Assembly (NCBI GenBank): GCA_030062745.1
Contig: CP099839.1
Coordinates: forward strand, 749,001 to 813,000
Direction of reading: 5' to 3'
DNA from: Capitulum mitella
Taxonomy: Eukaryota > Arthropoda > Thecostraca > Pollicipedomorpha > Pollicipedidae
DNA: 64,000 nt
Shown here: piece after piece, positions 1 through 10,890 of the stretch
Layout of the letters: every line of letters begins with the position of its first letter
Numbering within the stretch: the first letter of the stretch is position 1
Notes under the pieces: generated by a model
Database searches by the model: none
Seen by the model: only the letters and a program-made list of their open reading frames with translations
Told to the model about the DNA's origin: nothing
Position numbers and translations under genes: made by a program

Positions 1-697
1 ATCACCGTCAAAACCAGCGATGAATTACTCAGAATGGGAAGAAAATGGCGGAACTAGCTTGCACAGACGCAAGTAATACCAAGAACCTCAAAAAGTTTGA
101 AAAAATCCATGCTTTGGAAATAAACAGGCTCTCGCCAACAAAGCTCCGCCAGTTCTGTAAATTGGTAACTAATTAATTTTTCTGGAATTTGAGCGTGAAA
201 AACCATCACAAGAGCCACTAAGATCAATAAAATATACATAGATAGGCTTTTACGCGAAAATAAAGGAGCGCTAAAATTAGTTGCCGTCAATTTGGTACCG
301 CATACGGCAGCGGCGCACACCGCCAGCTGGCGGGAGAATTGCCGTGGCGTATATATTGCACAAATCTGGGGAAATTAGACGTGTATCGGCATCCACGGAC
401 CTTTACTTGTGCGCTGGTGCCTCTACCTATGCGTTATTAGTCACAGCCCTTGAGATTCAGGCCATTTCTCGGTCCCATGCAGTCGGCTATGAGAAAACAT
501 ATATAGGGCGTAAATTGCTTACATATTATCTAAAACTAAAAATGAGACCAGTTTCGAGCTCTATTCGTCATAAGCTTTCCAACGGTATGCTTATTTTTTA
601 TTGTGCGACCAACCGTTCGTGGGTTAGGGGGGCGGCCAACTGCCCCCCCCCCCAGTCGCCGATGTTCGAAACGGACCGACGGTCGTGCGCGGATTAA
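1..697 (+). mobile_element. TTAA-type MITE family 2, copy a (right part, cut by window start)
   Basis: This stretch aligns by eye, with scattered mismatches, to the right-hand part of the fuller copy at 49,186-50,389. It ends in the same GC-rich block followed by TTAA at 694-697. Compared with that copy it lacks about 20 bases near position 343. The left part lies outside the window. No transposase is encoded and the short open frames inside look accidental. The TTAA flank and CCC-type end suggest mobilisation by a piggyBac-like transposase, which is inference from the ends only. Confidence 0.75.
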
Positions 698-1494
698 AGA
701 CAGCCCCCTAGAGCACGGTACTTTATGAACTTCATACGCTAGAAGCTGAAAAAGAAAAACGCCGTGCCACATCACGTAACACAAATGAGGTATTTCTTCA
801 GAAATGGGGACCGTGGAATTGATTATCAGTATGTTGGGTAAAACATCTTGACGTAGTCAGATGGGACGGGGCTGCTGACGCGTGACATGAGGATGCGTAC
901 GCATGTACAGCACAGAGACTCCCGCAAACACTCTGCATTATTTAGCCGTCCAGCGATTCACCCGTGCAGTTACTGCAAACGCGACACATCCACACAAACA
1001 CTTATTCGCACACACACAAGAACTCCTTGTTACATTCCATCAATCATTGTTGCCTTTTTTGCTCGTACAAAATGTGCGCCATTAGCTTCGCGCTGTCAGA
1101 CATTGATATGACATTGTGTGCAATGGAACCGCATCGATGCTCTTCGTGGTGATCCAGTAAAAGTATTCGGATAAAAACGCGATGTTGCGCAAACGTTTTG
1201 CAGTCAACTCGCAGGTCGTGATGCGGACATTACTGTACATTAATTGCCAAGCTTTATACGTTTTTGGAAGTTGTGATGGCATTTTCTTTCCTCTCAGCGA
1301 AGAACCTGGAACCGTAACAAATGTGTGTGTTGTTTAAGATTCCCCTGTAACCTCTCTTCGCTTAAGTGGGAAGGAGGTTCTCTTTTGCACAGCACAAGGG
1401 ACATCTCGGCAATCGACCAATAGTAAAATTTACCTCGCTTGATCAGTACCTGTTGCAGCTGCGTGGACAGAGGCGTCCTAAAACCTCATTGTAA
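698..1494. other. No recognisable feature
   Basis: About 800 bases of unremarkable sequence. The only open frames are short and overlapping, and I see no conserved protein, RNA gene or repeat in them. Confidence 0.5.
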
Positions 1495-1512
1495 AGTAGA
1501 GGCCTTCAACGG

Positions 1513-1611
1513 GCGGGGTTTATCCATTATCCACCCGTTACCTATGGATAAACCCGCGGATACGGGCACAGCCATGCAAAATAACATGCATAAGGGGTGG
1601 ATAACGGGTGA
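1513..1611. repeat. Nested inverted repeats
   Basis: GGGTTTATCCAT (1516-1527) pairs with ATGGATAAACCC (1544-1555) across a 16-base loop. The loop region, which reads TTATCCACCCGTTA, is partly complementary to GGGTGGATAACGGGT around 1596-1609. The segment can therefore fold in two alternative ways. It is probably the remains of a palindromic short transposon end. No target duplication was found. Confidence 0.5.
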
Positions 1612-1689
1612 GCAGCTGGCTTTTCCCAGGCAAACTGTCGGGTAAAAAGATGAGGGCTGTAGACGTAACCAGAAAATGTTACTTTTAAT

Positions 1690-2030
1690 TAAGAACCATC
1701 CACCCACATAAATTTACCTGTATGCGCTTGATGTATAATAACACTGGATTTCCCATCTAGTGTATTAATACTCTCATAACAATAGGCTGCTGAGTCCGTT
1801 TTATCAAGAACATTAGAGCTGTCACTTTTAACTCCACGGACCTGTAGGTTCCCAGCGTTTGTCGCTGGCCATATTGGATTTGACGGAGTCATATGCTGGG
1901 GGAGTTCATAAGTTGTTGCTAGGTTTGCAGAGGTAACAAATATGGCATCACTTGCAGGAAACAGTTCAGCCAAAACAACTGCATCAATGAAAAACTTTAT
2001 GGTGTACAGCATGTCAAGCAATTTGTTTTT
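1690..2030 (-). other. Open frame of unknown origin
   Basis: About 110 codons are open on the minus strand with an unbiased, protein-like composition (a hydrophobic start, then N/T/S/D-rich). There is no ATG at the upstream edge, so if real it would be an internal exon or a fragment of a mobile-element gene. I recognise no family. A frame of this length can arise by chance in a window of this size. Confidence 0.15.
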
Positions 2031-2218
2031 ATGCGTCTAAAGGGAAGATATTCCTTTTCTGATTATTTAGCAGTTATTGCACTGATGTTCTTTGCTAGTA
2101 AAGCTTAAATCCAGCATTATTTAGCATATGTATTGGAAGGTCACAATATATGATAATTCAACGACAGTGCTTTGATGAAAATGCACAAATTACACTTCAA
2201 TGCCTGGTAAATGTCTCA

Positions 2219-2396
2219 GTACTGATCAGGGGCGCAGCCAGGATTTTTTTAAGGGGGAGGGCGGAGCTCAGTATGAACTGAAATTATGCGAAAACCACCT
2301 GCCGAGAAGACGATGTGCAATGGTTTCCGCAAAAAATGCGGGCCTAAGGGGGGGGGGGGCCCCCTGGCCCTCCTTGGCTGCGCCGCTGGTACTGAT
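2219..2396. mobile_element. hAT-type MITE, 162 bp with perfect 8-bp target duplication
   Basis: The element is 2227-2388. Its left end CAGGGGCGCAGCCAGGA is matched by the reverse complement of its right end, CAGCGGCGCAGCCAAGGA. Both sides are flanked by the same eight bases, GTACTGAT (2219-2226 and 2389-2396). Eight-base duplications and CAG-type ends are typical of the hAT superfamily. The interior holds a run of 12 G followed by 6 C and no coding capacity. A related copy lies at 57,993-58,159 and a more distant one at 19,336-19,539. Confidence 0.85.
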
Positions 2397-3657
2397 ATAG
2401 TAAAGCAAGAATGAGTTATTTTCAAAACATGTGATTTTCGTGCCACATGATATTGCATGATCCACATGACACCACGATAAGCAGGTTATGGGATTCATGT
2501 CACGTTGCAATTCAACATATCATCTAGATGCCCGCAATACTGGCATGCTATACCACTCTCAGACTTGCTTAGACACCGATTAATTATGCCTCGGGTAATG
2601 AAAATTCCATTAGGAGAAAAATTGAATTGCACTGCGCTTGGTGCAAACTTTACGTGACACATGTCCTTCGCAAAACCGCACCATCCTCAAAATATATATA
2701 ACATAACTATCTATGCGTAAAGCGTGGTCCAAAGCCTGCCGGCCTGTCTTACCTTGTGGCGATAGACATTGCTGGCGCGTACAGCACAAGATAAACGAGA
2801 CTGAGGGTCCATCTAAAGGTGTTTGGAAGGCGAAGAGAAGGATCTAAAAGACAATGGAGTTGATGTGGTATGAGTTAGCTACATTTCTCCCGAATTTTAT
2901 ATACGAGTATATAAGGCATTTGGTGGACATTTTTTTAACACTAGTTTTTAGCAATGTGGGCGTACTGGAAAATGGATGAAACTTGTTCATCACAGTGGTC
3001 GCAATGGTTGAGGCCAGTGGTAATGACAGCTGATCAGCATTCAGATCGTGCGGACCGTCCTATACCCTAACAAACACATTAGGACGCTTACGATTCAGCG
3101 TGCAATCATTTTTTCAGTCTGCATGGAATGGAAGCAGACGGGATTGTGTGCTACTTTTGTTAAGAGTCAGTTTGTAAATTTGCAGTGGTGGTGCGTGCTG
3201 ACGCCCAGTGCCTTATGCACACGCCTGATGTCTGCTTGAGACGTTGTGTGTGCCTTAACCTGGCCATTGAATCTTTTGAGACGACTGTAACGTGAATGAT
3301 GCTGATTTCTGGAATTTTTATTTGTTTGAACTTCCCTTAGATTGCCAGATAATACTGAATTTATTCCATTACGTTACACATGGCAGCTGCTGTGCAAAGC
3401 TCCAAGGCTAGTGAGTTGGTGCAAACGTGCGACAGTTCAGAAGACTACTTCTGAAGGGTAATGCAAACCTGATGTGTTTTACTGGGGTATGATTACCTAC
3501 ATGGTTTTCAAGTACATGAAAGTATCCTTTTTCTGTTTTATGATTACATTGTATGATTTGATGTGGACCGTTATGTGTGCTTTTTTGCAAGAATAGTCTT
3601 ATAACCCAAATGCATTATGCACATTTTTTTTATATTTAAAAACAGTTTATCTATCAG
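2397..3657. other. No recognisable feature
   Basis: About 1.26 kb of AT-leaning DNA without a long open frame, tandem repeat or recognisable transposon end. Confidence 0.5.
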
Positions 3658-4222
3658 AAATGCAGGATGTGACGACCTCACCACTGATATTCACCTCAAG
3701 AAAACTGACGCTGGAGCCTGCCTCAGCGGACAAAGCCAGTGCGCTGAACTACATAAAACCAGTGTCGTTAAAACGTAAATCCACCGCGCTCTCAAACACA
3801 GCTCTTCTTGGTATCTCGTACACCAAGAACTGCGAAGAGTTAAGCAGAAACTTGTTAACAACCAACAACAAGTTTCCACCATTGAAACATCCACAAGACC
3901 TTTTACAAACATACCATATCCCACGGTTGCCAGAGTGACGAGAACGTCTTTCTTGATCATGTCGGATGAAACTGACAGGGCAGTCAGTTTATCAGACCAG
4001 CACCAGCTCGGCGTCTGCTACCGAAATAAACTAACATCATCTCTCGTGATGAACAACAACGCATCGCATGGTGCTAGCCCACTGAAAGAAGCCAACATTG
4101 CTGAATTTTGCAAACGTACATCACGAGACTGCGCGCTCCTTCCAAATAGTGCATATGTTGGTCAGACACCACCTCTCTCAGAAGACGCATCACGACGCAC
4201 CTGCAGAACGGTGGCCCACTAA
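3658..4222 (+). other. Candidate coding remnant or exon, two overlapping open frames
   Basis: After an acceptor-like stretch ending in AG near 3657, one frame is open from ATG 3660 to 3938. A second frame runs open from about 3779 to 4222 (148 codons), and is also open from 3658 to 3778 apart from one TAA at about 3776-3778. The second frame gives a mixed, soluble-looking protein rich in S, T, N and K. I recognise no domain in either. This could be a terminal exon, a decayed gene with one nonsense codon, or chance. Confidence 0.2.
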
Positions 4223-4635
4223 CACGCCTACTCCAACAACATGGCGAACCGTTGACGCGGCGGCAGATGGTGGAAAACACCCAAATCCTATCAAAAGCAG
4301 CCCGTGACAAGCGAAAGATTTCGGTAATGGAGGCCGTGTATATTCAAGATCTTCAGCCAAACATAAACAAGTGAACGGAGTAGGCACCCTAAAGTTATAT
4401 GATAGCGTGCTGCATGAGCGAGGCTGCAAGAGCATGCTGTTTGTGTGCTGACGCCTGCGCGACGTGTCCGTCTTGTTTCGTGACGTGCATATATTGTTTT
4501 TTTCCATAGTGGCGGGAATCTTTTGGCGGGAACTGCCTGCTGTGGGATCTTTAAACGCTTAGCACGTATACATTTGAATTTTCCACTTCTGGTTTTCACC
4601 GTTTGACACTTACATTAGTCCTGATAATGTCTTAG

Positions 4636-4700
<65 letters not shown>

Positions 4701-4745
4701 GATATATATACATATATATATATATAGATGGATATATATATATAG
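4636..4745. repeat. (CA)n-(TA)n compound microsatellite
   Basis: About 14 bases of CA repeat pass into about 95 bases of mostly TA repeat with a few G and C interruptions. Confidence 0.95.
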
Positions 4746-6761
4746 TAGGATTTTTGCTTGCGGTTTAAATGTGTATGGTGTAATGGAAAGGAAGTGTGCT
4801 CAAAATGCTTAGGTGAGTGATGTGCGTACAATGCGTAAACTTTTTTCCTGCGAGATGTATGACTGCTTGGCGATGTGTCAGTGCGATTATGCTGTACGCT
4901 ATATATGCAGACAAATAAATGAGTACTAGCTGGAGAAGGTTGATCTCAAGTGGAGGATAGTTGCGCCATATTCATGGAATGACTGGAAGTCTAACCTTTG
5001 CGTGACATGCTTCATTCATTCACGAATTAGCGGGGGGAGTAACACAGGTGACAAAAAAGCCAAGTTTGAACCATGCTAGGAATAGTGAAGAACAGCTTAT
5101 AGTAGTGAATGAAGGGACGAAACAGAACTCACTTAACTGATCCAATGCCACCATTTTCTGTCACGGTACGTCATCCAGTTTTATGCGTAGGCATTCTTCG
5201 CATACTGAAATGTAACCGTGAAATCAAATAAATGCATTGATACGTCTAGACGTTGAGACCCGATAGCGCAATCTGTTACAGCAGACCATTCCCATTAATC
5301 ATTGGCCCAAAGTCATTACTTGCGACCATTATATGTGCATTGCTTGGGACGTACTACACCGCAGCACAGTCGATCTCAAAAGTATCGCGGCATCCAAACC
5401 TGGCCATCGACAGTGGCAGTGTGAGCGGTTGATGGATCATTGGAAGCTCACCGTGACATTCGCGCCACCAATGATCTTAACGGGGCGCCAAACCTCTCTG
5501 CTGGAACTACGGAAGGGGAGGGTCATGGTCGCACAGGCTGCCGGATTAAAGCTGGTGAAATACGGTTCAGTAGAAGCATATAAGGGGCTTTAATCTGAGT
5601 CAGAACGTCATACCATAGCCGGACCGGGGTCTTCATGAAACCTCTGTTTTATTTTTTTGAGGATGATCAGAAAACTAAGAGGCCCAGATACATGAAATCC
5701 GGGGCACCTTTTCATGCATCGTTTTACATATTGTGTTTATTTCTCAACTCGAGGTCACATCGTGTCATTGACCCCGAATAGGTGAAGCAAGAGCATACTT
5801 CAAAACAGCAAACTGACAACTTTGTGCGAAACATATCGATTAACTTCAAACTTGCCATACTGACAGAACACAACAGACGCAACAATTGCGTTGTCTCGAT
5901 TTTTTGGAAATGCCAAGGTCAGTGGCCTTAGGTCAGTTAAACTTTTGTCGTTTTTACGCTATCAGTTGAGGTTGTGGGATCTAGTTCGATGGTTTTGAAG
6001 GTGGAATATACGCCCTGGTGCTTCTCACGTCTTTTGTGCATTAGGTTTGCCTTTTTTGCCCGTGACCTGGTGTCAGGCCACGATTTATGCCAAATTTTTG
6101 GACCCATGGCCAAGTATAATTCATCGGTTTACTATCTTTGAATGTTTTTTTTTCAGCGGCCAAATGCGTCGTACAATCACTGTTATAAAGCAAAACTTCC
6201 TCTCCAAATGCTTTCTGCCAAGTTTTCACTGTTCCAGGCCTTTTGTCTTTGGTCCCCAAAATGAAAATCCTGGCCATCGCTAGAACAACTTCCCGTCAAA
6301 TGCAAGACATTGTGGCCGAGGCTGCCTCCCGTTATCTGTGTGGATTAGGCGTGGAAAATGCCTAGGGGTTTGGCTTTCATGACGTAGAAGGGATATTGCA
6401 CGAACGAATGTTGTTACACTTTATGCTATGCCATGACTGTTCAGTGGTAATGCGGCAGATGATACAACAGACACAAGAAACCCTCGACTTATATTCGTCA
6501 AAAGGTCGACCTAGGCTGACGTTGTTTGGCCTTAACATGATGACTGCGGACTTAATATGAATTCTAAACACATTTGCGGCGTGATGTAGCCAAAACGCAG
6601 TGCTATCCAATGAGGAAAAACGCTGCCTTATAAAAAAATCCTTCACTGACTCCATCCCTTACAAAAAAAATCCCTCGCTTTCGGCTTCATATGAAATGGT
6701 TAAATTTGATCCCAGGTGCTCTTTTATGCAACAAGTAGATAAACTTGGCCTTCTTCGCAGT
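4746..6761. other. No recognisable feature
   Basis: About 2 kb without a supported gene. Short open frames at 5333-5593 (+) and 6041-6283 (both strands) show no recognisable motif. Confidence 0.45.
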
Positions 6762-7243
6762 TTAACCCTATTCCCGGAGGGCCAGACGGTATGGTCGATT
6801 CCCGGCAGGGGGGCGGATTCGGCCCCCCCCTGAGATCTCGAGGAACTACTCGTCCGATTTCATCGCAACAAACGGCAATCGATTTGCCGTGACGTGAACT
6901 ACATTTTTATAAAAAGAAATTTTCAAAATTTTAGAATTTGTGCATACAGGGGGGCAAAAATGTCAAAATGGGGGGTCCTTTTGGACTTCTTATAACTCCG
7001 TTGTTTATGGACCGATTTCGATGAAACTGGCATCAATCGAGAGATCATGGATAGGGCTTTTACCATGGGTCCGCAAATTTGAAATTTTGAGAAAATTTAT
7101 GGACGTTCGCAGGGTTTTAAAAATAGGAGGATTAGTTTTCTAACAACTGAATGAACAAAAGAGGCAGACACCCTTTTTGGCTTCTGCTAGTCATGTTATA
7201 CTAAAGAAGTACAAATCGCATTACAATGTTTGTATAATGTTAG

Positions 7244-7821
7244 CATAGGCGGTGCCAGGGACATGAAAAAGGGGGAACTGTCATGGTCACACGTTTCTGA
7301 GATCAACTTGTGACCTTTGACCTTGAATGACCTCCAGTGACCTTGGGGCCACTTGGGATGATGTTGTGTGCATTTAATATTGCCTGTAAACGTTTTCAAT
7401 CATTTGAATTCACTCTATTTCAAAAATTTCATTTTATGGCTATTGCAATATAGGGTACGCGCACGGACATTTTAGGTCATAGCTCCGTGACCCGACATGA
7501 TATCAAGCTGAAACTTGGTACACAAATAGAAGGCACCCTTCTACGTCACATATGTTCCGGGTTTGGCATTTGAAAAAAACAGCGCCAAAACTATTACAAA
7601 AAACAAATTTTGACTTTTGACCTTGACCTGACCTTGTTAAGTGACCTCAGATGAAAAAAAAATTTTATCTGCACATTGCCCAATTATTTAGCTATACATC
7701 CATGTAAAGTTTTAAGTTTTATCTTAAAACTCTGCTTTTGGCTGCCATTTTCCTTTTACCCTCAACATGGCCAAAAATGGCATGAGGTGCCTTCCAAAAA
7801 CGTTACCTGGCTCCGCCCCTG
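7244..7821. mobile_element. hAT-like MITE nested inside family 1 copy A
   Basis: The internal block begins CATAGGCGGTGCCAGGGACA and ends with the complement of CAGGGGCGGAGCCAGGCAAC, close to the hAT-type ends seen elsewhere in this window. No 8-bp duplication survives. The same block occurs in copies B (about 8126-8703, reversed), C (about 52,208-52,784) and D (about 56,981-57,559), so it was captured before the composite element spread. Confidence 0.55.
7311..7647. promoter_or_regulatory. Cluster of nuclear-receptor-type hexamers incl. a perfect DR1 (copy A)
   Basis: TGACCTTTGACCT at 7311-7323 is, on the other strand, two perfect AGGTCA half-sites spaced by one base (DR1). DR1 is the class bound by RXR/USP-, HNF4- and COUP/SVP-type nuclear receptors. 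More TGACCT half-sites follow at 7329, 7338, 7618, 7624, 7629 and 7642. The motif match is seen directly; binding is inference. Confidence 0.45.
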
Positions 7822-7972
7822 AGCAAAAAAAAACTTTGAAATTTTGTCACAGCACGTAGAAAGAATAGCTAGGAAAAGTCACCAAGTTTCGTGAAGCTGC
7901 GTTAAAAACGCTGGGATTGGCAAGCAAAAAACCCGAGGGGGGTGGATTCAGCCCCCCCTGCCGGGAATAGGG

Positions 7973-9112
7973 TTAACCCTAGGGGAAGGCGGCTAAATCC
8001 ACCCCACTCCTCCTCGGATTTTTTGCGTGCCAGTTTCAGGATCTTTGGTACAGGTTCACGAAACCTGGTCACTTTTCCCACCTATTCTTTCTACGTACTA
8101 CAAAATTTCGTAATTCTATTTTGTTCAGAGGCGAAGCCAGGCAACGTTTTTGGGAGGCACTTCAGGTCATTTTTGTCCCTGTTGTAGGTAACAGGAAAAT
8201 GGCTGTCCAAAATAGGGTTTTAAGATAGAACTTCGATTTTATACGGGTAAATAGTTGGGCAAGCATAAAAAATATTTCACAAACCTGAAGTCACTTCAAG
8301 GTCAGGACAACGCCAAAGTCAAAATTTGGTTTCCGAGGAATAATTTTGGTGCTATTTTTCTAACTGCCAAACTCGGAATAAATGTGACGTAGACGGGTGC
8401 CATATCCTTGTGTATTAATTTTCAGTTCATTATCAGGTTGGGTCACGGAGCTCTGTGACCTTAAATATCAGTGCGTGTACCCTCTACCACAACAGCCGTA
8501 AAATGTAATTTTAAAAACAGAGTAAATTTAAATGGTTGGGAACGTTTTCAAGCAATATGAAATGCACTCAGGATCATGTGTGATATGATCATATGTGAAC
8601 CTGTGGTCATTGGAGGTCGTTTAGGGTCATACGTGGTAAGTTGATCTGACGAACATGTGACCATGACATGTCCCTCCTTTTCATGTCCTTGGCACCGTCT
8701 ATGCCAATATTACGCAAATAATGTTACGCAGTTTGTACTTCTTCAGTATAAAATGACTAATTAAAGCTATGAATGAATGGCTATGAGTTTTCCCAAAACT
8801 TCGGATGTATGGAACAATGGTAAAACTCCCATGCATAAGCTCTCGATTCATGCCAATATCATCGAAATCGGTCCATAAACTGCAGAGTTATAACAAATCC
8901 AAAAATATCCCTTACTTTGACTTTCCCCGTATCCACCCCTTCCAGGATTGGGAAAACGTCTTTTAAAAATGTAGTGTTTACGTCATGCAAAATCGATTGC
9001 CGTTTGTTGCGATGAAATCGGACATGCAGTTTTCGAGATCTCGGGGGGGAGGCCGAATGCGACTCCCTGCCGGGAATCGGCTATACCGTCTAGTCCTCCG
9101 TGAATAGGTTAA
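7973..9112 (-). mobile_element. TTAA-type MITE family 1, copy B (reverse, abutting copy A)
   Basis: The element is 7977-9108, flanked by TTAA at 7973-7976 (shared with copy A) and 9109-9112. It is family 1 in reverse orientation, so A and B stand tail to tail. B is visibly more diverged: its terminal bases, its nested hAT-like block and its hexamer cluster are decayed, and the perfect DR1 is lost. B therefore looks like the older insertion and A the later one into the bordering TTAA. Confidence 0.85.
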
Positions 9113-10697
9113 ACCGCTTCGGAGCAACATAAGCGCCTTGACTGCCAGTTTTTTTGAAATGTGAACACGTGATTTGACCTAGGATGACCAATGGTGAACT
9201 CAATATTGACCGGATTGGACTAGACCTGGTCACTTCCTTCTGGTTTTGCAGAGGCCTTCCGAACGATATTTTTACTTTTCTCTGCGACTTATAGTTCTCG
9301 AGATCGTTTATGGGGGAGCGGGTCTCATAAATCCTCGTCCCGGCGGAGGTGAATCCGGAAGCCGGCCCGGCAGGGTTTATGGCAACTGTAGGTTTATTGT
9401 TTCAAAGGTTCAGTCGTATGCTAGAAAAGGGACAAAAAGTCGAGCGTAGGCATCCTAAGCACGGGAGTTAACAACAATGGTAGTCAAAACAGTTTTCATT
9501 GTTGATACAGATGTTTTTCGGGGTAAAAATGCAGTAAATCTGCTATTATAAGGGCATGATCAGATCAAAACTACGGAGTGTTTTAATGCCTTTTCCATTT
9601 TATATACAGATGAAGGATGTCACCAACACAGAGCAGAGGCCTTTTATCAGCTTTAGCCTTTTAGCCTTTTTGTTTTCGGAAGATCACATGCGTATCAGAG
9701 CGTTCCACTACTGCTCCACCTGTAACAGTATCAGTTGACATTCTGTGACGTCAGCGCTGATGCACCGTAATGTGAAGAATATCTTATTATCATTTATTAC
9801 ATTGCTATGAGTCAGGCATTGTGTGTCAATCGACTTCCTATGAAAAATAGAATTTCATCCGAGGAAGTATCCGTAACGTGGACTTTCCATGCATCCGTGG
9901 CGATCCTCACTACGCTTAACTCGACAAGACCATGGATCAGTGTAGGCACGGACCAAATTTGAGAGGTACGACAAGTTATTTACGACTCCCCGTCAGATGT
10001 GCGCGGCAGGAAGCGCAGAGCGACGTGTCTGGGTGCGGGCTTCTGGCGTGATCCCTGCTGGCCTCGTGTCGTGTCGTGCCGTTAAGCAAAGCAAACAAGT
10101 CAAAACTTCGCGAGACTTGCAAGTGGATTCGTTACTCGCGTGAAAACGGTATCAAAAATAGGAGCATCCAAAGTCAGGAGAGCATGCATGGCTCCGTCAG
10201 TCACATGCGGAATGAAAAAGGAAACACCTGACAGAACATGACATAAATCTTTGTTTGGTGGCGCCTGAATATCGCATATCATGGAATAAATTCAAAGGCA
10301 TACGTTTGGGAATATTAGGCAAATTTAGCACACTTAAGCGCAAACAGCCTAAATGGAGAGAAATCACCTGGACAAACCCCATGTCTACATACGGGCCATT
10401 TGCAACAAAAAATCTAAGTGCTCTGTCAAAAATGTCATGCCTCAGTTTGTTATCATCACCCGTATTTGAAACCAATTAGGAATTTATTTCATTTGTTTCG
10501 ATTTATGTTGAGGTGGCAGCTAAATAACTTTCTTAGCACTGGTATCCGTGCTTCTGGCGCTTCAAAACTGTTTGGCCGATTTGAGTCACACAGTGTATTC
10601 GCGCTCATTGACAGATCACACAACTGCCCTAGTGGCCCAAACATCTCAACCTCAGTTCCACTGGAAACGTGTGAGCCGTCCCGGTGGAAAGGGTGGC
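9113..10697. other. No recognisable feature
   Basis: About 1.6 kb. Overlapping open frames of about 60-90 codons on both strands at 10,100-10,480 have no recognisable motif, and I do not call them genes. Confidence 0.4.
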
Positions 10698-10890
10698 AGC
10701 CAAAATCCCACCCGACTTTGGGATATATATATATATATATATCCCATTAATATATTATAGAATATATATATAAAATACAAGATATATATATTATATATGT
10801 AATAAAAAATACAAGATATATAGTATATAATAAAAAATACAATATATATATATATGTACATAGATCCCAAAGTCGGGTGGGATTTTGGCT
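10698..10890. mobile_element. 193-bp element with perfect 27-bp terminal inverted repeats
   Basis: The left arm 10,698-10,724 (starting AGCCAAAATCCCACCCG) and the right arm 10,864-10,890 are perfect reverse complements over 27 bases. They enclose about 139 bases of almost pure A/T, mostly TATA runs. No transposase and no clear target duplication are visible. It could be a MITE with an expanded TA core, or a cruciform-prone palindrome grown around a microsatellite. The perfect match of the arms suggests a young event or ongoing arm-to-arm correction. Confidence 0.75.

Larger units (their letters stand above)
6762..7976 (+). mobile_element. TTAA-type MITE family 1, copy A
   Basis: The element is 6766-7972, flanked by TTAA on both sides (6762-6765, 7973-7976). 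It starts CCCTATTCCCGG and ends with the exact reverse complement, CCGGGAATAGGG. TTAA duplications with CCC...GGG ends are the hallmark of piggyBac-type elements. The left end carries an extra block of about 28 bases (a second ATTCCCGG), so the full inverted repeat of about 45 bases is interrupted on one side. Both ends hold GC-rich palindromes. There is no transposase, so it is non-autonomous. Its right TTAA is shared with copy B, which is in reverse orientation. Confidence 0.9.

Noticed and set aside
54-320. Minus-strand frame with a hydrophobic stretch resembling a small membrane protein
   Set aside because: It lies inside a non-coding MITE, and the matching region of the fuller copy (49,841-50,170) keeps the frame only partly.
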